Positions 1 through 7,705 of a stretch of DNA of 64,000 bases are shown piece by piece. How positions within the stretch are numbered: the stretch's first letter is position 1; every line of letters begins with the position of its first letter. Under the pieces are notes generated by a model that worked only from the letters and a program-made list of their open reading frames with translations, was not told the DNA's origin and ran no database searches. Position numbers and translations under genes: made by a program. Source of the DNA: Burkholderia sp. MS389 (GTDB lineage Bacteria > Pseudomonadota > Gammaproteobacteria > Burkholderiales > Burkholderiaceae). The stretch covers positions 2,356,001 through 2,420,000 of the forward strand of contig NZ_CP045995.1 in the NCBI RefSeq assembly GCF_016899425.1, written 5' to 3'.

Positions 1-163
1 GATGGGGCTGCCGGGGCTGGCCGTCACGACGTCGATCGTGAACGGCGTGCCGGTGGGCGTGCAGGTGGTCGCCACGCATCATCGCGAGGATCTGTGTCTG
101 CTCGCGGGGCGCGATATCGAGGCGCGTGGCGCGCCGGTTACGGTGGTCGACCCGGTGGTGTGA
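1..163 (+). CDS. Amidase signature family protein, C-terminal fragment (5' end outside window)
   Basis: The reading frame is open from the window edge to a TGA at 161-163. The ~53 visible residues contain GLPGLAV followed by GVPVGVQVVA and a REDLCLLAGRDIE helix. This is the usual C-terminal end of amidase signature enzymes (GatA/AtzF/indoleacetamide hydrolase-like), which hydrolyse amide bonds with a Ser-cisSer-Lys triad. The triad would lie upstream and cannot be seen, so substrate is unknown. The gene runs toward the sulfur cassette but is separated from it by 375 bp. Confidence 0.7.
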   Translation, partial: MGLPGLAVTTSIVNGVPVGVQVVATHHREDLCLLAGRDIEARGAPVTVVDPVV

Positions 164-538
164 CGTACTGAAGAACACATGCATCGGCGAGGCGCGGTGG
201 CTTCGTCGGTGCATCGCGTGATCCGTTCCATTTCGGACTCCATGACGACGCGCCGCATGCCGCGCCGATCGTCTCTCTCGCTTCCTTTCAAATCCCATCG
301 ATGCACGACATCGAACGGCCCCCGTCCTCCATTGCCATCCCGCCAGCGACCGCGCATCGATAGCGCGCGTCTGCTATTGCATTCCCCGCGGCGCTGATTA
401 GGAAATGAATTTTTATTGGTTCTGCTTCCCCGACCGCACTCGCATAGTGGCGCTGACGGCTATAGACAGCACGCAAGCTGCAACAGCCGCATTCCCGGTG
501 TCTTTGTTCATACGAATCTGAGAATACAAGGAAGTGTC
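164..538. other. Intergenic region upstream of rhodanese gene
   Basis: No convincing gene lies in this 375-bp stretch: the open frames have no plausible start, ribosome binding site or family resemblance. The A/T-richer segment around 405-425 and the 13-bp motif at 453-465 suggest it carries the promoter of the rhodanese/serine acetyltransferase genes. Confidence 0.5.
453..465 (+). promoter_or_regulatory. 13-bp motif CTGACGGCTATAG, copy 1
   Basis: CTGACGGCTATAG occurs 74 bp before the rhodanese start codon. The identical 13-mer occurs at 2245-2257, about 88 bp before the encapsulin start. The TATAG part could be a -10 element, but no good -35 hexamer is visible. A shared operator or promoter for the sulfur cassette is an inference from position and identity. 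Confidence 0.4.
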
Positions 539-1009
539 ATGACGGTTGAACTGGAAGAACGAACCGCCGCCCAGCAGGCGCTGGAAGACGCGCGCACAAC
601 GGCCGTGGCGGCCGGCACGCCCTACGCGGGCGGCGTTGCGCCGGAAGCCGCGTGGGCGTTGTTCACGGCGGGCGACGCAGTGCTGGTCGACGTGCGCACG
701 GCCGAGGAACGGAAATTCGTCGGTTACGTGCCGGAGTCGCTGCACGTGCCGTGGGCGACCGGTACGAGCCTGACGCGCAACCCGCGCTTCGTGCGCGAAC
801 TGGAAGCGAAGACCGGCAAGGATGCGCTCGTGCTGCTGCTGTGCCGCAGCGGTAACCGCTCGGCGCAGGCGGCCGAGGCTGCCACCAAGGGTGGTTTCAC
901 GCAGGTGTTCAATGTGCTCGAAGGCTTCGAGGGCGACCTCGACGAGCGGCAGCATCGCGGCGGCCACAACGGCTGGCGCTTTCGCGGCCTGCCGTGGGCG
1001 CAGGATTGA
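539..1009 (+). CDS. Rhodanese-like sulfurtransferase
   Basis: A 156-aa single-domain rhodanese. The catalytic loop CRSGNRS is present, with the active-site Cys at about residue 102. The family moves sulfane sulfur from a donor to a thiophilic acceptor through a Cys persulfide. ATG 539 is chosen because an AAGGAAG ribosome binding site lies just upstream. It is the first gene of the sulfur cassette and precedes the serine acetyltransferase by 28 bp. In family 2A encapsulin loci a rhodanese is a recurrent neighbour, so it probably trades persulfide with the encapsulated cysteine desulfurase. That role is inferred from context. The fold call is secure. Confidence 0.88.
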   Translation: MTVELEERTAAQQALEDARTTAVAAGTPYAGGVAPEAAWALFTAGDAVLVDVRTAEERKFVGYVPESLHVPWATGTSLTRNPRFVRELEAKTGKDALVLLLCRSGNRSAQAAEAATKGGFTQVFNVLEGFEGDLDERQHRGGHNGWRFRGLPWAQD

Positions 1010-1037
1010 TTCACGGCCGTTACGGGGAGAAAGCAGC

Positions 1038-1976
1038 ATGGCCGCATTCGATATCGACGACATCGTTCAATCGCTGCAGACGGTGCGCCGCGCATGGCGC
1101 GAAAAACAGCGGCGCTCGCTCGAACCGGGCGGGCGCGATTTGCCGGCGCGCGAGGCGCTCGCGCAGATCGTCGGCGCGCTGAAGGGGGTGCTGTTCCCGA
1201 TGCGGCTCGGGCCCCCCGACCTGCGGCAGGAAAGCGAGAACTTCCACGTGGCTCACGCGCTCGACGCGGCGCTGAACGCGCTGCTCACGCAGGTGACGCT
1301 CGAATTGCGTTACGCGGCGCGCCAGCGTAACGCCGACGGGCCGGTAGACAACCTCGGCGAAGTCGCGTCGAAGGCCGTACAGGCGTTCGCCGCACGCTTG
1401 CCGGAGATTCGCCGCCTGCTCGACAGCGACGTGCTCGCGGCCTTCCACGGCGATCCGGCGGCGGGCAGCGTCGACGAGGTGCTGCTGTGCTATCCGGGCA
1501 TCCTCGCGATGATCCACCACCGGCTCGCGCACGAGCTGTACGGGCTCGGCCTGCCGCTGCTCGCGCGGATCATCGCCGAGCAAGCGCATGCGGAAACCGG
1601 CATCGACATCCATCCGGGCGCGCGCATCGGCGCGGGGTTCTTCATCGACCACGGCACGGGCGTCGTGATCGGCGAGACGGCGATCATCGGCGAGCGCGTG
1701 CGCGTGTATCAGGCCGTCACGCTCGGCGCGAAGCGCTTCCCGCGCGATGCGGACGGCCATCTGGAGAAAGGGCTCGCGCGCCATCCAATCGTCGAGGACG
1801 ACGTGGTGATCTATGCGGGCGCAACGATTCTCGGCCGCGTGACGATCGGGCGCGGCGCGGTGATCGGCGGCAACGTGTGGCTCACGCAGGACGTGCCGGC
1901 CGGCGAAAACGTCACGCAGGCCGTGCTGCGCAGCGAAGCGAACGCCGCGCCGCGCACGGCGGCGCGCGTCGCCTAG
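1038..1976 (+). CDS. cysE: Serine O-acetyltransferase (EpsC/CysE type)
   Basis: A 312-aa protein that should acetylate L-serine with acetyl-CoA to O-acetylserine, the direct precursor of cysteine. An N-terminal helical region (about 1-190) is followed by a left-handed beta-helix of hexapeptide repeats. The catalytic Asp-His pair sits in FIDHGTGVVIGE (about D204, H205). It is longer than E. coli CysE (273 aa), as is usual for the EpsC subgroup. The start at ATG 1038 has a GGGGAGA ribosome binding site. It lies between the rhodanese and a small regulator in the encapsulin cassette, so it probably supplies cysteine for the desulfurase. Another cysE is likely elsewhere in the genome, so the symbol is generic. 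Confidence 0.88.
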   Translation: MAAFDIDDIVQSLQTVRRAWREKQRRSLEPGGRDLPAREALAQIVGALKGVLFPMRLGPPDLRQESENFHVAHALDAALNALLTQVTLELRYAARQRNADGPVDNLGEVASKAVQAFAARLPEIRRLLDSDVLAAFHGDPAAGSVDEVLLCYPGILAMIHHRLAHELYGLGLPLLARIIAEQAHAETGIDIHPGARIGAGFFIDHGTGVVIGETAIIGERVRVYQAVTLGAKRFPRDADGHLEKGLARHPIVEDDVVIYAGATILGRVTIGRGAVIGGNVWLTQDVPAGENVTQAVLRSEANAAPRTAARVA

Positions 1977-1984
1977 GAGGCGCG

Positions 1985-2206
1985 ATGAGCGACCTCATCC
2001 ATCACTTCGGCGCCACCGTGCGCAAGCTGCGCGAAGCGCGCACGTGGTCGCAGGAGCAACTGGCCGAGCACGCGGGGCTGAACCGCTCGTATGTCGGCGA
2101 GATCGAGCGCGGCGAGGCGATCGCATCGATCGTCACGGCCGACAAGATCGCGCGCGCATTCGACGTGTCGATCTCGACGCTACTGCCGAGCGCGTACGTC
2201 ACCTGA
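1985..2206 (+). CDS. Small XRE-family helix-turn-helix regulator
   Basis: A 73-aa protein that is almost only a Cro/C1-type HTH domain: VRKLREARTWSQEQLA, then LNRSYVGEIERG, then a terminal helix ending in STLLPSAY. ATG 1985 follows the acetyltransferase stop by 8 bp, with the GGAGG of the intervening sequence as ribosome binding site, so it is co-transcribed. It probably binds DNA as a dimer and may regulate the sulfur cassette; the repeated 13-bp motif is a candidate site. No sensor domain or Cys pair is present, so any signal must act otherwise. Confidence 0.85.
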   Translation: MSDLIHHFGATVRKLREARTWSQEQLAEHAGLNRSYVGEIERGEAIASIVTADKIARAFDVSISTLLPSAYVT

Positions 2207-2244
2207 GGCCGCCCCCCATCGTTTTCCCCTTTCGGGTGCACGAC

Positions 2245-2257
2245 CTGACGGCTATAG
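2245..2257 (+). promoter_or_regulatory. 13-bp motif CTGACGGCTATAG, copy 2
   Basis: This is an exact second copy of the motif at 453-465, in the 138-bp gap between the XRE gene and the encapsulin gene and about 88 bp before the shell start codon. Its similar distance to the next gene in both places argues for a shared promoter or operator rather than chance. Confidence 0.4.
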
Positions 2258-2344
2258 CATGTTGAGCCGGCAGGGGCGTGCTTCCGATAATCACCCAGCG
2301 TCATAAGCAATCCCGTTTTTCATCTTAAGAACCCGGAGCCACAC

Positions 2345-3277
2345 ATGTCGACCGTTGCAAGCGGCACGGCCGCGCTGAGCGATCACGCCGCCCGCCAACT
2401 AGCGAACGCTACCAAGACCGTCCCGCAGCTTTCCACGATCACGCCGCGCTGGCTGACCCATCTGCTGCAATGGGTGCCGGTCGAGGCCGGCATCTACCGC
2501 CTGAACCAGGTGAAGAACCCGGAAGCGGTGCGCGCCGCGTGCACGCAGCTCGAAGACGAAAGCGTGCTGCCGCAGACCTTCGTGCCGTACGAGGAACAGC
2601 CGCGCGAATACTTCCTGAACGCGGTGAGCACGGTGCTCGACGTGCATACGCGGATCTCCGATCTTTACAGCAGTCCTCATGACCAGATCAAGGAACAGCT
2701 GCGCCTGACGATCGAGACGATCAAGGAACTGCAGGAAAGCCAGCTGATCAACAATCCCGATTACGGGCTGCTCGCGAACGTGACCGACGAACAGCGGATC
2801 TTCCCGCTGACGGGCGCGCCGACGCCGGACGATCTCGACGAGCTGCTGACGAAGGTGTGGAAGGAGCCGGCATTCTTCCTCACGCACCCGCTCGCGATCG
2901 CCGCGTTCGGCCGTGAATGCACGCGGCGCGGCGTGCCGCCGCCGACGGTCAGCCTGTTCGGCTCGCAGTTCCTCACGTGGCGCGGCATTCCGCTGATTCC
3001 GTCGGACAAGGTGCCGGTCGCGGACGGCAAGACCAAGATCCTGCTGCTGCGCGTCGGCGACAAGCGCCAGGGCGTCGTCGGCCTGTATCAGCCGGGCGTC
3101 GCGGGCGAGCAGGGGCCGGGCCTGTCGGTGCGCTTCATGGGGATCAACAACCAGGCGATCGCGTCGTACCTGATCTCGCTGTATTGCTCGCTCGCGATCC
3201 ATTCTCCGGATGCGCTGGCTGTCCTCGATGACGTCGAAATCGCCAAGTTCCATGACTATCCCGACACCTACCGTTAA
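2345..3277 (+). CDS. Family 2A encapsulin nanocompartment shell protein
   Basis: A 310-aa protein recognised as a family 2A encapsulin (SrpI-like), an HK97-fold protein that self-assembles into a closed icosahedral shell. Supporting segments are the N-terminal arm with TPRWLTHLLQWVPVEAGIYR, the extended EDESVLPQTFVPYEEQPREY stretch, and the C-terminal MGINNQAIASYLISLYCSLA with ALAVLDDVEIAKFHDYP. The length fits the family. ATG 2345 is preceded by CCCGGAGCC. The 3' end overlaps the cysteine desulfurase start by 26 bp, so shell and cargo are translationally coupled. Members of this family package cysteine desulfurase and store elemental sulfur. Storage here is inferred from the locus. Confidence 0.92.
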   Translation: MSTVASGTAALSDHAARQLANATKTVPQLSTITPRWLTHLLQWVPVEAGIYRLNQVKNPEAVRAACTQLEDESVLPQTFVPYEEQPREYFLNAVSTVLDVHTRISDLYSSPHDQIKEQLRLTIETIKELQESQLINNPDYGLLANVTDEQRIFPLTGAPTPDDLDELLTKVWKEPAFFLTHPLAIAAFGRECTRRGVPPPTVSLFGSQFLTWRGIPLIPSDKVPVADGKTKILLLRVGDKRQGVVGLYQPGVAGEQGPGLSVRFMGINNQAIASYLISLYCSLAIHSPDALAVLDDVEIAKFHDYPDTYR

Positions 3278-5270
3278 TCCCGGCCTGGCCGGCGGCGACG
3301 CGCACGCGTTGCCGCATGCGCCGCTGCCGGCCGGCTTGCCCGACCCGGCGACGCTCGCGCGGCTCGCGTCCGAGTTCTTCGCGACGCCGCCCGGGCAGGC
3401 CACCGCGCCCGGGCTGTCGGCCGGCAGCGGTGCGGTTGGCGGCGTGCCGTCGGCCTTGCCGGCCGCGGCGCCGATTCTCGCGGCGGTGAGCAACCCGGTG
3501 CCGGGCGGCTCGCCGCTCGCGGGCCCGGGCGGCGCGGGCACCGGCGTGCCGGGTCTTGCGTTGCCGCAAGGCAAGGTACCGGGCGCGAACCTCGCGCCGT
3601 CCGCGCCGACGCACGTGCTGTCGCTCGGCAACCGCGCACCCGCGCTCGCGCCGCATGCGGCCGCGCAGAACGGGCTGCCCGACAACGCGGTGTCGATCGC
3701 GCCCGCGCTCGAACCGCGTGTCGGCGGCGCGGCGCTCGGCGTGCCGCAGGTGAATACGCCGGCACCGGAAAGCGCGGCGAAGACGTCGCCGTACTACTTC
3801 ACCGACGGTTCGCTGCAAGGCTGGCAGGCGACGCCGCAGGACATCGTCGTGCCGTCGAACGGGCTGGCGTCGCCGGAAGCGTTCGGGTTGCCGGACGACG
3901 ACGCGCTGCGCGAACTGCTCGCCGTGCGTCGCGACGTGCCGGTGTCGCGTGCATCGGGCGCATCGGGCGCATCGGGCGCGGATGTGCCGCGGTATTTCAT
4001 CGACGACGCGCACGCAGCCGAGCCGCAAAGCCAGCTGTATCGCGGCGCGCATCCGCCGTTCGACGTGAACGCGATCCGCCGCGATTTCCCGATCCTTCAG
4101 GAGCGCGTGAACGGCAAGCAGCTCGTCTGGTTCGACAACGCGGCGACGACGCACAAGCCGCAGGCCGTGATCGACCGCCTCGCATACTTCTACGCACACG
4201 AGAACTCGAACATCCACCGCGCGGCGCATGCACTGGCCGGCCGCGCGACGGATGCGTACGAGCATGCGCGGGAAACGGTGCAGCGCTTCATCGGCGCATC
4301 GTCGCCGGACGAGATCGTGTTCGTGCGCGGCACGACCGAGGCGATCAACCTGATCGCGAAGACGTGGGGCGTGCAGAACGTCGGCGAAGGTGACGAGATC
4401 GTCGTGTCGCATCTCGAGCATCACGCGAACATCGTGCCGTGGCAGCAGCTTGCCGCGGTCAAGGGCGCGAAGCTGCGTGTAATTCCGGTCGACGATTCGG
4501 GGCAGGTGCTGCTCGACGAATACCGGAAGCTGCTCAACGATCGCACGAAGATCGTGTCCGTCACGCAGGTGTCGAACGCGCTCGGCACGGTCGTGCCGGT
4601 GAAGGAGATCGTCGAACTCGCGCATCGCGCGGGCGCGAAGGCGCTCGTCGACGGTGCGCAGTCGATCTCGCACATGCGTGTGGACGTGCAGGCGCTCGAT
4701 GCGGATTTCTTCGTGTTCTCCGGACACAAGATCTACGGGCCGACCGGGATCGGCGTCGTGTACGGCAAGCGCGCGATCCTCGACGACATGCCGCCGTGGC
4801 AAGGGGGCGGCAACATGATCGCGGACGTGACGTTCGAGCGCACGGTGTTCCAGCCGCCGCCGAACCGCTTCGAAGCCGGCACCGGCAACATCGCGGATGC
4901 GGTGGGGCTCGGCGCGGCGCTCGACTATGTGAACCGCATCGGCATCGAGAACATCGCGCGCTACGAGCACGATCTGCTTGCGTATGCAACGAGCGTGCTC
5001 GCGCCGGTGCCGGGCGTGCGGCTCGTCGGTACCGCGCGCGACAAGGCGAGCGTGCTGTCGTTCGTGCTGAAGGGCTATGAAACCGAGGAGGTCGGGCAGG
5101 CGCTGAACGAAGAGGGCATCGCGGTGCGCTCGGGGCATCACTGCGCGCAACCGATCCTGCGGCGTTTCGGGCTCGAGGCCACGGTGCGGCCGTCGCTCGC
5201 GTTCTACAACACGTGCGATGAAGTCGATGCGCTGGTGAGCGTCGTCAGGAGACTGGCGGCGCGGCGTTGA
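3252..5270 (+). CDS. Encapsulated cysteine desulfurase with disordered cargo-loading domain
   Basis: A 672-aa PLP enzyme in two parts. Residues 1 to about 270 are Pro/Ala/Gly-rich and look unstructured, with short conserved-looking islands LARLASEFF (35-43), PYYFTDG (180-186) and RYFIDD (247-252). From about 270 on it is a SufS-type cysteine desulfurase, with the PLP lysine in SGHKIYGP (K493) and the catalytic Cys in SGHHCAQP (C631). It converts cysteine to alanine plus enzyme persulfide. ATG 3252 is preferred over an upstream in-frame ATG because it sits inside the shell gene end, as expected for coupled cargo. The extension is the hallmark of family 2A encapsulin cargo and should target the enzyme into the shell. 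Confidence 0.92.
   Translation: MTIPTPTVNPGLAGGDAHALPHAPLPAGLPDPATLARLASEFFATPPGQATAPGLSAGSGAVGGVPSALPAAAPILAAVSNPVPGGSPLAGPGGAGTGVPGLALPQGKVPGANLAPSAPTHVLSLGNRAPALAPHAAAQNGLPDNAVSIAPALEPRVGGAALGVPQVNTPAPESAAKTSPYYFTDGSLQGWQATPQDIVVPSNGLASPEAFGLPDDDALRELLAVRRDVPVSRASGASGASGADVPRYFIDDAHAAEPQSQLYRGAHPPFDVNAIRRDFPILQERVNGKQLVWFDNAATTHKPQAVIDRLAYFYAHENSNIHRAAHALAGRATDAYEHARETVQRFIGASSPDEIVFVRGTTEAINLIAKTWGVQNVGEGDEIVVSHLEHHANIVPWQQLAAVKGAKLRVIPVDDSGQVLLDEYRKLLNDRTKIVSVTQVSNALGTVVPVKEIVELAHRAGAKALVDGAQSISHMRVDVQALDADFFVFSGHKIYGPTGIGVVYGKRAILDDMPPWQGGGNMIADVTFERTVFQPPPNRFEAGTGNIADAVGLGAALDYVNRIGIENIARYEHDLLAYATSVLAPVPGVRLVGTARDKASVLSFVLKGYETEEVGQALNEEGIAVRSGHHCAQPILRRFGLEATVRPSLAFYNTCDEVDALVSVVRRLAARR
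3951..3977 (+). repeat. Three tandem 9-bp repeats (GCATCGGGC) in cargo-loading domain
   Basis: Three exact in-frame copies of GCATCGGGC encode an Ala-Ser-Gly repeat (residues about 234-242) in the disordered linker of the cysteine desulfurase. Copy-number change here would keep the frame and only alter linker length. Confidence 0.85.
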
Positions 5271-5300
5271 TGTTTTCGTTGCGCTGACGTCGATGTTGCC

Positions 5301-5341
5301 CGCTTGCGGCGGCCTTTGCGGGCCGCCGCAAGCGTTTTTAT
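5301..5341 (+). terminator. Rho-independent terminator of the encapsulin cassette
   Basis: A perfect 14-bp inverted repeat (CGCTTGCGGCGGCC at 5301-5314 with its complement at 5321-5334) has a 6-nt loop and is followed directly by a TTTTTAT tract. It lies 30 bp after the desulfurase stop and ends the sulfur cassette. Confidence 0.92.
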
Positions 5342-5350
5342 GCTACCCGG

Positions 5351-6235
5351 TTAGAAACGCACGACCGGCTTCTGCTCGACGCTGAAGCCGTCACGCAGCA
5401 CACTGGCCGAATCCGCGAAATAGCGGCGGATTTCCGACAGCAGATCGGTGCTGCCGCGCCGGCAGAACACCACGCCCGATCCTTCCTCCGTCAACAGCTC
5501 ATCGATCAGCGATTCGGGTTGCCCGATATCGGCGAGATGGACGTTCTGCACGCCGTGCGCGAGCGCATCGAGCGCGTCGCGTACGTACGGCGCCGCGTCG
5601 GCGGCTGGATGTTCGGCGAGCCATTGCTCGAGTTCCGCGATGCCGTACAGACCGGCAAGCTCGCCGAGTTCGCGCAGCCATGCACTGTCGACCATCATCA
5701 CCAGCGTGACGGCGCCCGTGCGTTGCGCGAACAGGCTGCCGAGCCGTTCCGGGCGCAACAGCCGGTCGTGGCCCGCGTCGTCCGGTGCGACCGGCATCAC
5801 GACGGGCACCAGTCCATTGTCGAGAAACGCGTTCAACGCAGCGCTGTCGAATCGTGCGATCGCGCTTGTGCTCGCGTGGTCGGGTTCAGCGCAGGCAACC
5901 AGCAAGCCGCCGTCGTGACCGTCGACACCGATCGCCCGGGCGCCGTGGCTGCCGATCAGGCGCACCAGTTCATGATTGATGCCGGTCATGGCCGCATGCA
6001 CGGTGTGGACCGATTGCGTGCCGGACGCGGTCGGGATGCTTTGGATCACGATCGGACGGATGCCGGTGAGCGCGAGCAGCGCGACATCCTGTGCGAAGGC
6101 GGAGCGCGCGTGGGCGTCGCTCGCGGCACCGCCGTCGACGATGACGACGGTCTGTCCGTGCAGCGCCTGCATGAAAGGCAGCGCGCGGGTCAGGCCGGCC
6201 ACGCGTCGGGTGGGAGTATCAGGGTCTGGGAACAT
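5351..6235 (-). CDS. Divergent acetylglutamate-kinase-like (amino acid kinase fold) protein
   Basis: A ~294-aa protein resembling ArgB-type amino acid kinases: an N-terminal strand (TVVIVDGG), a segment IRPIVIQSI, and later GLVPVVMPVAP followed by a C-terminal LIDELLTEEGSGVVF. True N-acetylglutamate kinases have K-x-GG at the phosphate-binding strand; here the lysine is replaced (IVDGG), so activity is doubtful. ATG 6235 is taken as start; a GTG at 6274 would add 13 residues, and neither has a good ribosome binding site. The gene is downstream of and probably co-transcribed with the PtsN-like gene (48 bp from its stop). It could be a pseudo-kinase with a regulatory role. Confidence 0.6.
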   Translation of the reverse strand: MFPDPDTPTRRVAGLTRALPFMQALHGQTVVIVDGGAASDAHARSAFAQDVALLALTGIRPIVIQSIPTASGTQSVHTVHAAMTGINHELVRLIGSHGARAIGVDGHDGGLLVACAEPDHASTSAIARFDSAALNAFLDNGLVPVVMPVAPDDAGHDRLLRPERLGSLFAQRTGAVTLVMMVDSAWLRELGELAGLYGIAELEQWLAEHPAADAAPYVRDALDALAHGVQNVHLADIGQPESLIDELLTEEGSGVVFCRRGSTDLLSEIRRYFADSASVLRDGFSVEQKPVVRF

Positions 6236-6283
6236 GGGAATCGGAAATGATGGAGGGAATGCCTGCCGTTGCACGATGTCGGG

Positions 6284-6805
6284 TCAAACAGTGCGTTGCA
6301 TGAGCCGGTGAATCTCTTCGGGCGTTTGCGCATCGCGCGACGCCTGCCGGATCGCGCGTTCGCTGAACCATCGCGCGGCATCGGCGAGCAGTTCGAGGTG
6401 CACGCGGTCGTCCGCGTGCGGCAGCACCAGCACGATGAATTCATGCACGGGCTTGCGGTCCGGCGCGTTGAACGCGAACGGGTACCGCGCGCGAACGAAC
6501 AGCGCGACGGCCGAGCCGAGCCCGTCGACGCGCGCATGCGGAATCGCGACGCCTTGCCCGAGGCCGGTCGAGCCGAGTTGCTCGCGCTTGATCAGTTCGG
6601 CGCGGATCCGGTCGGCGGATACGCCGCTGCCGCGCGCGACATGGCGCGCGATCAGGTCGAACAACTGGCTCGCGCTTTCCACGGGTACATCGAGCAGGAT
6701 GTTGTCCGGCGGACAAGCGTCGGCGAGCCGGGTCGCGAACGGCGTGCTGCCGCGTCGGTGAGCGAGGGGGGATTGGCCGCCGACGGCGGCCTGCTGCGTT
6801 TGCAT
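6284..6805 (-). CDS. PTS EIIA / PtsN-like phosphocarrier protein
   Basis: A 173-aa single EIIA domain of the fructose/nitrogen type. The phospho-accepting histidine is in GVAIPHARVDGL (H90), preceded by ELIKREQLGSTGLG as in PtsN. Such proteins receive phosphate from NPr/HPr and regulate potassium and nitrogen functions instead of moving sugar. The N-terminal ~30 residues are extra and variable. It is the first gene of a pair with the acetylglutamate-kinase-like gene. Main-chromosome Burkholderia carries the standard ptsN near rpoN, so this is probably a paralogue. Confidence 0.82.
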   Translation of the reverse strand: MQTQQAAVGGQSPLAHRRGSTPFATRLADACPPDNILLDVPVESASQLFDLIARHVARGSGVSADRIRAELIKREQLGSTGLGQGVAIPHARVDGLGSAVALFVRARYPFAFNAPDRKPVHEFIVLVLPHADDRVHLELLADAARWFSERAIRQASRDAQTPEEIHRLMQRTV

Positions 6806-6937
6806 GCGGATTGCTCCGTGTCGGGATGACAGGGAAATCCTAGATAACCTCGCGTAAAGACGGTGTCAGATACGCGGTGGGCAAGCATTAAAATTTCGTA
6901 TCGAGCGCCGACGGAGCCGCGCCCGATATGGGCAACC

Positions 6938-7159
6938 TCAGGTGCCCGACAGTACGAACGGCAGCGTCGTCAGCACAAACACCGAAATGCCGACGACCGG
7001 CGCACCGAACGCGATTGCCGCGAACGCGACCGCGGCGCTCGCCAGTACGAGCGTTCTCGACACCCGGCGATGCCGGTCGTGCGCCGTCGTTCGTGCTTCG
7101 TGGAGGGTTTCGGTCCGCCGCCCGATCACGTGTTTCCAGAACGTCAAACCCAGCATCAT
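6938..7159 (-). CDS. Small hypothetical membrane protein
   Basis: A 73-aa product beginning MMLGLTFWKHVIGRR, with a basic middle and two hydrophobic segments toward the C-terminus (LVLASAAVAFAAIAFGA and VVGISVFVLTTLPFVL). The start at 7159 is favoured by AGGAG nine bases upstream. I do not recognise the family. It is 132 bp upstream of the PtsN-like gene and on the same strand, but has no evident functional link. Confidence 0.6.
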   Translation of the reverse strand: MMLGLTFWKHVIGRRTETLHEARTTAHDRHRRVSRTLVLASAAVAFAAIAFGAPVVGISVFVLTTLPFVLSGT

Positions 7160-7611
7160 TTCACGGCTCCTGTATGAAAGACGATCGCGACGGGGCATGC
7201 GATGCTGCGGAAGCGGAAGGCCCCGTGAATGAAATCAGTGATGCAAAACAACCGGCTAGAATCGGCGGATCGATGGCGCGTCGTTACGCGGCCTGTGTCG
7301 ATGCACGTGCTCGAACGCATACATTGCGATGCGTGACGACCACATCGACATCGCGTTCAAGCGTGCACGGAAAGGACTACGGCGCGCATCGTCCGCCTGT
7401 CGGCAGGACGGTGACTCGGGAAGGTGACGCAGGCGTCCGGCCTGTCAGGCAGAAAAGCAACTCGGAGGACGAGGACTTCGGATGCGCATGGCGCGTGCTC
7501 GGTCGTGGATGGCGGACCCATTCTAGTGAACGGATGCGCGGGCGCAAGTAAAAAGGTCGTAAAGGGGTGGGAGTCGCGCGTTACCAGCGGTTCCGCAGAC
7601 GGTCGATCCTA
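7160..7611. other. Non-coding stretch between small membrane protein and groEL
   Basis: About 450 bp without a supportable gene. Open frames here show only composition-driven Arg/Ser-rich peptides and no start signals. The base composition is less GC-rich than the flanking genes. The promoter of the small membrane protein gene should lie at the left edge. Confidence 0.45.
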
Positions 7612-7648
7612 AAGAAAAACGCGTGACGACTTCCGTCGCCACGCGTTT
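7611..7648 (-). terminator. Rho-independent terminator after groEL
   Basis: Read on the minus strand, a 14-bp stem (AAACGCGTGGCGAC with GTCGTCACGCGTTT, one G-U type mismatch) with a 4-nt loop is followed by TTCTTTA. It lies about 60 bp beyond the groEL stop codon. Confidence 0.85.
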
Positions 7649-7705
7649 CCCGTGACTACATGACCGCGCGCATACCGACAAACCGGCGCGCACGCCGCCA
7701 CGTCG

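Noticed and set aside
3144..5150. Very long open frame antisense to the cysteine desulfurase
   Set aside because: Its product is Arg/His-rich without family resemblance. It arises because high-GC codon bias keeps other frames open, and the sense frame encodes a clear enzyme.
6928..7551. Plus-strand 207-codon frame between the PtsN-like gene and groEL
   Set aside because: It overlaps the better-supported minus-strand membrane protein, is Arg/Ser-rich, and lacks a ribosome binding site.
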